From Fibrobacter sp. (GTDB lineage Bacteria > Fibrobacterota > Fibrobacteria > Fibrobacterales > Fibrobacteraceae), in the NCBI GenBank assembly GCA_016285835.1, contig JAEERM010000008.1:1-63101 (forward strand): 63,101 nucleotides of DNA, written 5' to 3'. Positions 47,237 to 54,815 of the stretch are shown piece after piece (within the stretch, counting starts at the first letter, position 1; every line of letters begins with the position of its first letter). Under the pieces are notes generated by a model. That model searched no databases. It was not told where the DNA came from and was given only the letters and a program-made list of their open reading frames with translations. The position numbers and the translations under genes were made by a program.

Positions 47237-47248
47237 GGCCGAACGGCC
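47237..47248 (-). promoter_or_regulatory. Palindrome upstream of antitoxin A (operator candidate)
   Basis: GGCCGAACGGCC, a perfect inverted repeat with an AA centre, in the 90-bp leader shared by all three copies (also 47891-47902 and 48785-48796). Its position, 35-50 bp upstream of the start codon, fits autorepression by the antitoxin or the complex. Confidence 0.5.
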
Positions 47249-47334
47249 AAGCGGCAACCGGTCAAGTTGGTTCCGTTGGTAAATATACTTAAAGAAAAAA
47301 GGAAAATCAAGTGGCTCGGTTGCGCGTGAGCCGC

Positions 47335-47655
47335 CTAGTTCGCGATATCCATTTTCAGCCTTTTTTCGTTCGGGAAACCGCGCTTTTTTCGGAATCGGTT
47401 GAATTCCGTCTTGTCCTTGAAATCGCTTGTGGCAATCTTGTCGTTCGCCAGACTGCAGTAGGCGTAAACTTTGCTTGCATCGTCAGAATCTACATAGGCA
47501 TAATTCACTGCGAGTAAATATTTTTGGAATGCCGATGCTCGATTAAGGATGAAGTCGTTCAAATCCTTGTCGCCGCAATCGAACTCCTTGACGGCATCAG
47601 TGAATTTTAAACGGATGAATTTAAGGTGCTTGCGCTCTATATTTGTCTGAAACAC
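47335..47655 (-). pseudogene. Truncated GNAT toxin-like gene (copy B), in-frame internal deletion
   Basis: 106 residues. Matches copies A and C through FRKKRGFPNEKRLK, then jumps directly to the last five residues MDIAN, missing about 80 residues with the acetyl-CoA loop and C-terminal half. The frame is kept. The catalytic core is lost, so it cannot be an active acetyltransferase, though the N-terminal part might still bind the antitoxin. Confidence 0.75.
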
Positions 47656-47855
47656 GGGTCAATACCTCCATTGGCCTCTTCGCGAGCGCGTTTTTCACGC
47701 ATACCCTCTTCATAAGCCTTTTTTACGAGTTCGTAATTCCGCTGGATGCGTGCACGAACTTCTGGAGGTTCCGGGTGCCGCTCTTCCATACGGGCTAAAA
47801 ACCGGCGAGCGTCCTCGCCGAACAAAATCGGAGTCTCTCGAATTTCGCGAGCCAT
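47637..47855 (-). CDS. Putative antitoxin of GNAT copy B
   Basis: 72 residues, differing from copies A and C mainly in the last 25 residues (YELVKKAYEEGMREKRAREEANGG). Intact frame and ribosome site although its toxin is deleted. Overlaps the toxin remnant by 19 nt. It may act as an orphan antitoxin for the other copies. Confidence 0.65.
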   Translation of the reverse strand: MAREIRETPILFGEDARRFLARMEERHPEPPEVRARIQRNYELVKKAYEEGMREKRAREEANGGIDPCFRQI

Positions 47856-47890
47856 GATCCCTCTTTTGTTATTTGTCCATATATCAATCA

Positions 47891-47902
47891 GGCCGAACGG
47901 CC
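47891..47902 (-). promoter_or_regulatory. Palindrome upstream of antitoxin B (operator candidate)
   Basis: Same GGCCGAACGGCC as upstream of copies A and C, in the conserved leader (up to about 47945). Confidence 0.45.
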
Positions 47903-47988
47903 AAGCGGCAACCAGTCAAATCGGTTCCGTCGGTAAATATACTAAAAGCAAAAAGGAAAAGCAAGTGGCTCGGGTGTACGTGAATCGC

Positions 47989-48549
47989 CTAGTTCGCGAT
48001 ATCCATCAAGTCGTAGTACATGAGCCGTGTGTGCGGGTCGTTGTCTTCGATGTTCATGAACCGGAAACCGTTCTTTTCATAGAAAGGGATTGCGTCTAGG
48101 TACGCGTCCACTGTCAAGAAACGGCAACCTGTCTTGTTTTCGGTGACGAACATCCACTTGATGTAATCCAGCACGGTGGTGCCAATTTGCTGACCTTTGA
48201 CGGATATGTCAACGCCTAGACGACACAACTTGACGGCAGGGTAACTTTTTAAGCGTTTTTCGTTCGGGAAACCCTGTTTCTTGCGGAAGCGATTAAATTC
48301 AGTCATGTCCTTGAAATCGCTTGTGGCAATCTTGTCGTTCGCCAGACTGCAGTAAGCGTAGACCTTGCTTGCGTCGTCAGAATCTACGTAGGCATAATTC
48401 ACTGCGAGTAAATATTTTTGGAATGCAGTTGCACGATTAAGGATAAAGTCGTTCAAATCTGCATCACCACAGTCAAACTGTTTGACTGCCTTAGATGAAT
48501 TTAGGCGAATTATTCTGAAGTGGGTGGAGGCTATACTTGTCTGAAACAC
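47989..48549 (-). CDS. GNAT acetyltransferase, toxin-like (copy C)
   Basis: 186 residues, nearly identical to copy A from residue 45 on; differences cluster in the first 45 residues (MFQTSIASTHFRIIRLNSSKAV). All GNAT landmarks are intact. N-terminal divergence may tune pairing with its own antitoxin. Confidence 0.75.
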   Translation of the reverse strand: MFQTSIASTHFRIIRLNSSKAVKQFDCGDADLNDFILNRATAFQKYLLAVNYAYVDSDDASKVYAYCSLANDKIATSDFKDMTEFNRFRKKQGFPNEKRLKSYPAVKLCRLGVDISVKGQQIGTTVLDYIKWMFVTENKTGCRFLTVDAYLDAIPFYEKNGFRFMNIEDNDPHTRLMYYDLMDIAN

Positions 48550-48749
48550 GGGTCAATACCTCCATTGGCCTCTTCGCGAGCATGCATCTCTGCCATACCC
48601 AATTCATAGGCTTTTTTACAAAGTTCGTAATTCCGCTGGATGCGTGCACGAACTTCCGGAGGTTCCGGGTGCCGCTCTTCCATACGGGCTAAAAACCGGC
48701 GAGCGTCCTCGCCGAACAAAATCGGAGTCTCTCGAATTTCGCGAGCCAT
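48531..48749 (-). CDS. Putative antitoxin of GNAT copy C
   Basis: 72 residues; first 43 residues identical to A and B, C-terminus YELCKKAYELGMAEMHAREEANGG differing. Overlaps toxin C by 19 nt. Shares the leader palindrome at 48785-48796. Confidence 0.65.
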   Translation of the reverse strand: MAREIRETPILFGEDARRFLARMEERHPEPPEVRARIQRNYELCKKAYELGMAEMHAREEANGGIDPCFRQV

Positions 48750-48784
48750 GATCCCTCTTTTGTTAATTGTCCATATATCAATCA

Positions 48785-48796
48785 GGCCGAACGGCC
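48785..48796 (-). promoter_or_regulatory. Palindrome upstream of antitoxin C (operator candidate)
   Basis: Third occurrence of GGCCGAACGGCC in the conserved leader, which ends at about 48838. Confidence 0.45.
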
Positions 48797-48968
48797 AAGC
48801 GGCAACCGGTCAAGTCGGTTCCATCGGTAAATATACTTAAAGCAAAAAAGAAAAGCAAGCCGCTTGAATAGGAATGTATGTTCAGAACAGTTGTGGGCTG
48901 CTTACGGATTTTTTCTATATTTAATGACGGAAATTGACCAAAATTTTAAAAAAGGACAAAATAATATC

Positions 48969-50444
48969 ATGTGTGAAAATTGCAATTCTGCCAAGTCTCC
49001 TGTTCGCGTCCGTTTTGCCCCGAGCCCGACGGGCTACTTGCATGTGGGCGGTGCGCGCACGGCTATCTACAACTACTTTTTTGCCAAGCACATGGGCGGC
49101 ACGTTCTACCTGCGTATCGAGGATACCGACCGCAAGCGCTATAACGAGACTGCCCTGCACGACTTGATGCGCGACCTCAAGTGGTTGGGCCTCCAGTGGG
49201 ATGAAGGTCCGGGTTGCGAAGGCGACTGCGGTCCGTACTTTCAGAGCGAACGTCTCGACATTTACCACCGCGAAATTAAGAAGCTCCTGGACGCGGGTTG
49301 TGCCTACTACTGCTTCTGCACCGAAGAACGCCTGCAGGAAGTTCGCGCCGAACAGGAAAAGTCTCATGTGCCGGTCACGGGTTACGACCGCCACTGCCGT
49401 AACATCAGTCGCGAAGAAGCTGAAGCCCGCATTGCCGCCGGTGAAAAGGCCGTCATCCGCTTCAAGGTGCCGGAAACCGGCGTCACCGAATTCGACGACA
49501 TGATCCGTGGCCACATCAGCTACCAGAACGAACTTCTCGATGACCTCGTGCTTATCAAGCGCGACGGTTATCCGACTTACCATTTTGCAAGCGTCGTGGA
49601 CGATCACCTGATGGGTACGACGCACGTGCTTCGCGGCGACGAATGGATCAGCTCCACGCCGAAGCATGAACTCTTGTACAAGGCTTTTGGCTGGCAGCCG
49701 CCTGTATGGTGCCACCTGCCGGTGATTCTCGACAAGAACGGCGGTAAGCTCAGTAAGCGCAAGGGGGCCGCCTCCGTGGGTGATTTCCGCGATCTCGGCT
49801 ACCTGCCCGAAACGCTCGTGAACTACCTCGCTCTCCTCGGCTGGAACCCGGGCGACGACCGCGAAGTCATGACCATCAAGGAAATGGTCGAAAGCTTCAC
49901 GCTCGAACGCATCAACCCGAAGTCCGCGAGCTTTGACGAGAAGAAGTTGCAGTGGATGAATGGCCAGCACATTCACATGTGCGATGACGCGTTCCTCAAG
50001 GGAATCATGAAGGAAGGCCTTGCTGCGAAGGGCATCGACCTTTCCAACGAGCCGGAAGCCCGCCTCGACGAAATCGTGAAGCAGCTCAAGCCGCGCGCCC
50101 ACTTTGTGCAGGACTTGGCCGAGATGGCTGTGTACTTCTTTGTGGCCCCGACGACCTACGACGAAAAGGGGGCCAAGAAGCACTTTGGCGAAGGTTCCAA
50201 GGAAGTCGCGACACTCGTGCGCGACATGCTCGCCTCTATCGAAGATTTCAAGACTCCGGTGATCGAGAAGGGTTTCTACGACCTCGCCGAACGCTGCGGT
50301 CACAAGGTCGGTGAACTCGTGGGTGCCCCGCGTCTCGCTGTTTCCGGCGTTACCGCAGGCCCCGGCCTTTGGGAAATGTTCGAAATCATCGGCAAGGAAG
50401 AAGTGCTCCGCCGCATCGACGTGGCACTCCCGCTGATGAAATAG
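48969..50444 (+). CDS. gltX: Glutamyl-tRNA synthetase GltX
   Basis: 491 residues from ATG 48969; an in-frame ATG at 48924 would add 15 residues of non-family sequence. Class I motifs: VRFAPSPTGYLHVGGART (HIGH-type) and GGKLSKRKGA (KMSKS-type). DTDRKRYNETAL lies in the glutamate/tRNA site. The size is normal for the enzyme. Charges tRNA-Glu for translation. Confidence 0.95.
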   Translation: MCENCNSAKSPVRVRFAPSPTGYLHVGGARTAIYNYFFAKHMGGTFYLRIEDTDRKRYNETALHDLMRDLKWLGLQWDEGPGCEGDCGPYFQSERLDIYHREIKKLLDAGCAYYCFCTEERLQEVRAEQEKSHVPVTGYDRHCRNISREEAEARIAAGEKAVIRFKVPETGVTEFDDMIRGHISYQNELLDDLVLIKRDGYPTYHFASVVDDHLMGTTHVLRGDEWISSTPKHELLYKAFGWQPPVWCHLPVILDKNGGKLSKRKGAASVGDFRDLGYLPETLVNYLALLGWNPGDDREVMTIKEMVESFTLERINPKSASFDEKKLQWMNGQHIHMCDDAFLKGIMKEGLAAKGIDLSNEPEARLDEIVKQLKPRAHFVQDLAEMAVYFFVAPTTYDEKGAKKHFGEGSKEVATLVRDMLASIEDFKTPVIEKGFYDLAERCGHKVGELVGAPRLAVSGVTAGPGLWEMFEIIGKEEVLRRIDVALPLMK

Positions 50445-50447
50445 TTT

Positions 50448-50482
50448 CCCTAGATCCTAGCCTCTAGATTCTAGCCCCTAGT
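50448..50482. repeat. Degenerate 7-bp tandem array (CTAG core)
   Basis: Five consecutive heptamers: CCCTAGA, TCCTAGC, CTCTAGA, TTCTAGC, CCCTAGT. Noncoding, between gltX and the next gene, ending 4 nt before its ATG at 50487. Confidence 0.75.
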
Positions 50483-50486
50483 TCCC

Positions 50487-51737
50487 ATGCGCACCCAGTT
50501 CCCTCATAGGCTCTACACTTTGCCGCTCTTTTGCCGGCGCTGCCAGCGCGTGGTCGAACACGGTGTTTTTGCCAGGGAAGCGTATTCGACTTATGGGGGC
50601 ATGAATTCGGGGATTCCCCTGCTCTGTTGTTGCGAACAGTGCCAGTCCGTATTCATTGCCTTTTCGCAGGAGTTTTCTTTCTGTAGCGACAAGACGAGGA
50701 ATGGCGATTATGCCAAAATCTATGGGCGCAACAGGATTGCTCCGGGGAACTGGCTGTATTTCAAGGGGAAGGCGAAACCGGGTTTGGTGAAGAGCTATTT
50801 CCAGACTTCGGAAAAAGAAATCATCATGATTAGCTATGATGGCGGCCCGGACCAGAAAGTAGAATGCCCGAACGTCGTCATCAATCAGGAGGAATCTCCG
50901 GATGGTTACCGTTTGCTGCCTGCGCAGAGCGCGCAAACGCTTATCGGTGACCATATCTATCATGCTATCCGCAACGCTTTTGGTGTGGCTGTCGGTTTGG
51001 TCAACGATGGCGAAAAGGATTTGCTTGCCGTTTTGTTGGAAGACGGGACGATTCTTTTCTTGGCCTTGCCTGTGACTTCGCAGAATTTGCCGAATCCCAA
51101 GCTTGCCGAAATTGTGCGTAGTAGGTTGCTCCAGTTGTTCCCCGAAGATGCTCGCCGGATTTCGGTGAATGTGGGGCAAGGGGTTGTCTACTTGGATGGC
51201 CTTGTCCGCAATTTGTCTGTAAAGCGGGCGCTCAAGGGCTGTGTCGAGGCGCTCCCGAAGGTGCGAGGTTGCGTTGACTTTATGAGAGTCGCGACAAATA
51301 GCATTGTCTCGGATACGGTCATGGAGAACGATGTTCTTTCGATTCTCGAAACGCCGGGCGTGCGCGTCTTTGATTACAGCGTGAAGGTGGAACAGGGCAA
51401 GGTCTCGGTCACGGCTTCGTGTTTCGAGGACTACGATTTGAAAGAACTGGAACGCCGCATTGCGGAGTATCCCGGTGTGCAGGAACTCGTTTTTTCGCTG
51501 AACTTCCTTCCATTGGATGCAATGCCCAACCGGGAACTGTGCGAAGAAATCGAGAAATCCCTGGAATCGAGTACGCTTCTTTCGGGGGCGCGGATTAGAG
51601 TTTCGTTTGTTAGGAATAAATTTTTGCTGGAAGGCAGAGTTTCTTCCAATTTCCAAAAGCAGTTGGCGTTCCTTTCGGCCATGAAAACGGCCAAGTCGCC
51701 ATCGGTAGAAAATAAACTGAGAATTATTTTAAAATAA
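50487..51737 (+). CDS. BON-domain protein with N-terminal zinc ribbon
   Basis: 416 residues. The start has two CxxC pairs (FCRRCQ, CEQCQ) forming a zinc ribbon. Residues about 205-270 (PNPKLAEIVRSRLLQLF, then VYLDGLVRNLSVKRALKGCVEALPKVRG) match a BON domain, and two more strands-helix units follow (GKVSVTASCFEDYDLKELERRIAEYPGVQ, then FLLEGRVSSNFQKQLAFLS), so three BON-like units. No signal peptide. Next is a WYL regulator 10 nt downstream. Role unknown. Confidence 0.6.
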   Translation: MRTQFPHRLYTLPLFCRRCQRVVEHGVFAREAYSTYGGMNSGIPLLCCCEQCQSVFIAFSQEFSFCSDKTRNGDYAKIYGRNRIAPGNWLYFKGKAKPGLVKSYFQTSEKEIIMISYDGGPDQKVECPNVVINQEESPDGYRLLPAQSAQTLIGDHIYHAIRNAFGVAVGLVNDGEKDLLAVLLEDGTILFLALPVTSQNLPNPKLAEIVRSRLLQLFPEDARRISVNVGQGVVYLDGLVRNLSVKRALKGCVEALPKVRGCVDFMRVATNSIVSDTVMENDVLSILETPGVRVFDYSVKVEQGKVSVTASCFEDYDLKELERRIAEYPGVQELVFSLNFLPLDAMPNRELCEEIEKSLESSTLLSGARIRVSFVRNKFLLEGRVSSNFQKQLAFLSAMKTAKSPSVENKLRIILK

Positions 51738-51747
51738 AGGAGTCGTT

Positions 51748-52725
51748 ATGGCTACGGGTTACGAAAAGATTAGCAATATAAAGAATATTCTTTGCAAGCC
51801 AATGACCGTTGAGAGTATGGCTATTTCTATGAATTGCAAGGCGCGTACGATTTATCGCCATATTCAGCAGCTGGAAAAAGAAAATTGCGGGTTGCACAAG
51901 TTCAAGCAGGAAGGGCAGACTTTTTACGTCATCCAGCCGGAACAGAAGACTGACTTCAATCAGGATCTCGTGAAAAAGCTGGAGAAGCTTCGCAAGTCGT
52001 TTGAAAGCGATTCCCCGACTGGGATAAAGAACCTGAAAATCATCGACAACCTGATTAATTCTTTGAGCGTAACCGACCCGGATTCCTTCAAGGTGGATCC
52101 CATTTCGGTGGACCCCGATTTTGAACTCGATTACGGCCCCTTCTGCGATCGCAACCTCAAGGATACCATCGTTTCCAAAATCCTCAAGGCGATTCATGAC
52201 GGCGTGAAAGTCAATATCACCTATCGCAGTGCTACGCATGAGGAAGAACAGACAACAGTTACGGTGAGTCCGGTCAAGCTCGTGCTCCGCATAGATACTC
52301 TTTACCTGATTGCTGCCGACGATGAATTCGAAGAAACCCAGATTTTCAAGAATTATGTTGTTGAAAATATTGTCAACATGACGATGACGAATATTCCTGT
52401 CGTAAAGCTGTCGTTTGATTCCAAGATTCATTATAAGTACACATTCGGCAAGTGGACCGATGCAAAACTCCAGCCGCAGGACATTTCGCTTTTGGTCAAG
52501 TCCAAGTGGTTGCAGAGCCAGTTCAAAAAATCCAACTTTGTCCCGGTGGCGGTCATTAAAGAAACCAAGTCCCGCTTTGTTGTGGACTTGAAGTTGCGTA
52601 TCACTCCGGATTTCAAGTCTTGGCTTCTGGGCGTGCTCCCGGATGTTGAAATTTTGAAGCCCGCAAGCCTTAAGGCCGATATGAAAAACCTCGTTAAGGA
52701 AGCGATGAAATCTCTCCAGGGTTAA
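51748..52725 (+). CDS. WYL-domain transcriptional regulator
   Basis: 325 residues. N-terminal HTH (residues about 5-45, ILCKPMTVESMAISMNCKARTIYRHIQQLE) in the DeoR-like style, then a WYL domain (about 150-220, VNITYRSATHEEEQTTVTVSPVKLVLRIDTLYLIA) and a C-terminal extension. WYL domains sense nucleic-acid-like or nucleotide ligands in many defence and stress regulators. Joined to queA by a 1-nt gap, so it may be co-transcribed. Confidence 0.8.
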   Translation: MATGYEKISNIKNILCKPMTVESMAISMNCKARTIYRHIQQLEKENCGLHKFKQEGQTFYVIQPEQKTDFNQDLVKKLEKLRKSFESDSPTGIKNLKIIDNLINSLSVTDPDSFKVDPISVDPDFELDYGPFCDRNLKDTIVSKILKAIHDGVKVNITYRSATHEEEQTTVTVSPVKLVLRIDTLYLIAADDEFEETQIFKNYVVENIVNMTMTNIPVVKLSFDSKIHYKYTFGKWTDAKLQPQDISLLVKSKWLQSQFKKSNFVPVAVIKETKSRFVVDLKLRITPDFKSWLLGVLPDVEILKPASLKADMKNLVKEAMKSLQG

Positions 52726-52726
52726 G

Positions 52727-53770
52727 ATGGAACACAAGCTTTCTGACTACAATTTTGAATTCCCGCCAGAGCTGATTGCTAGCCGCACGGCAGGGAAGGG
52801 CAAGACCCACATTTTATATTGCCCCAAGAACGGAGGCGAGAGGCGCATCCTCAAGGCTCCGGAGATTGTCGACTTGTTCAATCCCGGCGATTGCTTGGTG
52901 GTGAACAATACCAAGGTGATTCCCGCAAGGCTCTACGGCCACACGTTGCATGGTGGCGAGGTCGAGACGCTTCTGGTGCAGTCGCTGATTCCCGCCGAAG
53001 ACGGCTCCGCCCGCTACGAGGCGCAGGTGCGCCCGGGCAAGGCTTTCAAAATCGGCCGCGAACTCGAAATCGCGGGTGTGAAGACGGTCGTCGAAGACGT
53101 CCGTGAAGACGGGGCCCGCGTGCTGCGCTTTGCGGTGACTCCGGTGGAACTCGAGTCGGTGATGAATAGGGAAGGACACGTCCCGCTGCCGCCGTACATC
53201 AACCGCCCCGACGACGAAGACGACAAGAAGGCTTACCAGACGATTTTTGCGAAGTATTCCGGTGCGGTGGCCGCCCCGACGGCGAGCTTGCACTTTAGCG
53301 AGCAGATGCTCGAAGACCTCAAGGCAAGGGGCGTGTACGTGGCTGAAGTGACTCTGCACGTGGGGCCCGGCACCTTCCAGAACATCTCAGTCGAAGACTT
53401 TACCCTGCACAAGATGCACGGCGAACATTACGAACTCACGAAGGAAAACGCCGAAATCATCAACAAGGCCAAACGCGAAGGTGGCCGCATTGTGACGGTC
53501 GGGACGACGAGTACCCGCGTTGTCGAAACAATTGCCGATGCGAACGGAATTGTGAAAGCTCAGACAGGCGTGACGCACGCGTTCTTCTACCCCGGCTACC
53601 GCTACAAGATTGTGGATGGGCTCCTCACCAATTTCCATTGGCCCAAGAGCTCGCTTATCTTGCTGGTCTCTGCGTTCTACGGGCGCGAAAATACGCTGGC
53701 CGCATACAAGATGGCCGTTGAAAACAAGCTGAAGTTGTTCAGCTATGGCGACGGAATGTTGATATTGTAA
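52727..53770 (+). CDS. queA: tRNA preQ1(34) S-adenosylmethionine ribosyltransferase-isomerase QueA
   Basis: 347 residues. LSDYNFEFPPELIASRTAGKGKTHILYC, VNNTKVIPARLYG, YINRPDDEDDKKAYQTIFAKYSGAVAAPTASLHF, and LHVGPGTFQNI are all QueA signatures. It builds epoxyqueuosine on tRNA from preQ1. It shows the host makes queuosine, so preQ1 or preQ0 pathways exist in the cell independently of the prophage genes. Confidence 0.95.
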   Translation: MEHKLSDYNFEFPPELIASRTAGKGKTHILYCPKNGGERRILKAPEIVDLFNPGDCLVVNNTKVIPARLYGHTLHGGEVETLLVQSLIPAEDGSARYEAQVRPGKAFKIGRELEIAGVKTVVEDVREDGARVLRFAVTPVELESVMNREGHVPLPPYINRPDDEDDKKAYQTIFAKYSGAVAAPTASLHFSEQMLEDLKARGVYVAEVTLHVGPGTFQNISVEDFTLHKMHGEHYELTKENAEIINKAKREGGRIVTVGTTSTRVVETIADANGIVKAQTGVTHAFFYPGYRYKIVDGLLTNFHWPKSSLILLVSAFYGRENTLAAYKMAVENKLKLFSYGDGMLIL

Positions 53771-53776
53771 CTAAGA

Positions 53777-54274
53777 CTAGTTGTTCCCGCTCTGGTCGCT
53801 TTCGGTTTCCAGTGTGGGGATGTTCTTTTCTTCGTTGCAGAGGTTCTCTTCGCGGATCTTGAACGTGAAGTCCACGAGGTTGTTCTCGAACATCTTCTGG
53901 TACGGCTTCTTCATCTGCACGCCTTCGAGGGCGCAGGTGCAGTAGTTCACGCGCTGCACGAGCTTGGAGCCGTTGCCAGGAGTTCCCTTGGCAAAGACAC
54001 ATTCGTGCATGATGGCGTATTCGAGGGCACGGTCGTAGCGGAACTTGCACTTGTTCTTCGCGTCGGGGAGGGCCGCCACCTTCTCGATGATGCCTTCGTT
54101 CGGGACATTGTTCATGAAACTGCAAGTCATGAATCCGAGGATGTAAATGAACAGGGCTACCGCACCAATGATGATGAAACGCTTTGAACGGGGCAACTTG
54201 CTGAACTTGTTGCCGAGAGCCGCAAACGTTTGCGTAGCGTGGAGTTTGACATTGTCTGAATCGTTCTGTGCCAT
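53777..54274 (-). CDS. Hypothetical single-pass membrane protein
   Basis: 165 residues; one membrane helix at about 34-53 (FIIIGAVALFIYILGFMTC) after a basic RSKR, then a soluble part with several Cys (KNKCKFRYD, MHECVFA, NYCTCALEG, ENLCNEE) that may form disulfides outside. It lies last in the operon with hpt. No family recognised. Confidence 0.6.
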   Translation of the reverse strand: MAQNDSDNVKLHATQTFAALGNKFSKLPRSKRFIIIGAVALFIYILGFMTCSFMNNVPNEGIIEKVAALPDAKNKCKFRYDRALEYAIMHECVFAKGTPGNGSKLVQRVNYCTCALEGVQMKKPYQKMFENNLVDFTFKIREENLCNEEKNIPTLETESDQSGNN

Positions 54275-54290
54275 ATTTCCAATATAATTA

Positions 54291-54815
54291 TTATTCTTCT
54301 ACAAGTGTCCAGACGTCCGGAAAAGTACGGTATTCGTCTGCAAAATCGAGCCCGTAACCCACGACGAACTCGTTCGGGATTTCAAAACCTACGTAATTGG
54401 CCGTTATGGGCACTTCGCGTCGCTCGGGCTTGTCGAGGAACACGCAGGTCCTGATTTCCTTGGCACCCCTTGCGGAAAGCTCCTGGACGAGGGCCTTCAT
54501 GGTGCGTCCTGTGTCCAAAATGTCGTCTACCAGCAGGATGCGTGCGCCTTCTACCTGTATGGAATCGAGTCCGCTCACCTTGACCTTTTGCGAAGATTCC
54601 GTGGAGTCCCCGTAGCTCGAGGCCTTGATGAACTTAATCTGTGCCTTCTTCTTTGGCATCGCCCGGCAGAGGTCGGCCACGAAGATGAACGAGCCTGTCA
54701 TGACCCCGACGATGATGTCGAAGTCGTATTCCCCGCCAATCTGCTTGCCCAGTTCGCCGATACGTTTGGCGATTTTTTGGGCGTCGATGAGCGGGGCTTT
54801 CGACAGGTTAAGCAT
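54291..54815 (-). CDS. hpt: Hypoxanthine phosphoribosyltransferase
   Basis: 174 residues. VGVMTGSFIFVADLCRAM and ILLVDDILDTGRTMKAL (PRPP-binding signature), with FVVGYGLDFADEYR, define bacterial Hpt. Salvages hypoxanthine/guanine to IMP/GMP. Start ATG 54815 overlaps the previous stop by 8 nt (GAGG site), giving translational coupling. Confidence 0.93.
   Translation of the reverse strand: MLNLSKAPLIDAQKIAKRIGELGKQIGGEYDFDIIVGVMTGSFIFVADLCRAMPKKKAQIKFIKASSYGDSTESSQKVKVSGLDSIQVEGARILLVDDILDTGRTMKALVQELSARGAKEIRTCVFLDKPERREVPITANYVGFEIPNEFVVGYGLDFADEYRTFPDVWTLVEE

Noticed and set aside
46441..48838. Insertion sequence or transposon from the tandem repeats
   Set aside because: No transposase, no terminal inverted repeats; the repeats are complete gene pairs with their leaders.
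48921..50303. Long minus-strand frame opposite gltX
   Set aside because: Antisense shadow caused by GC-biased codons; gltX motifs are on the plus strand.
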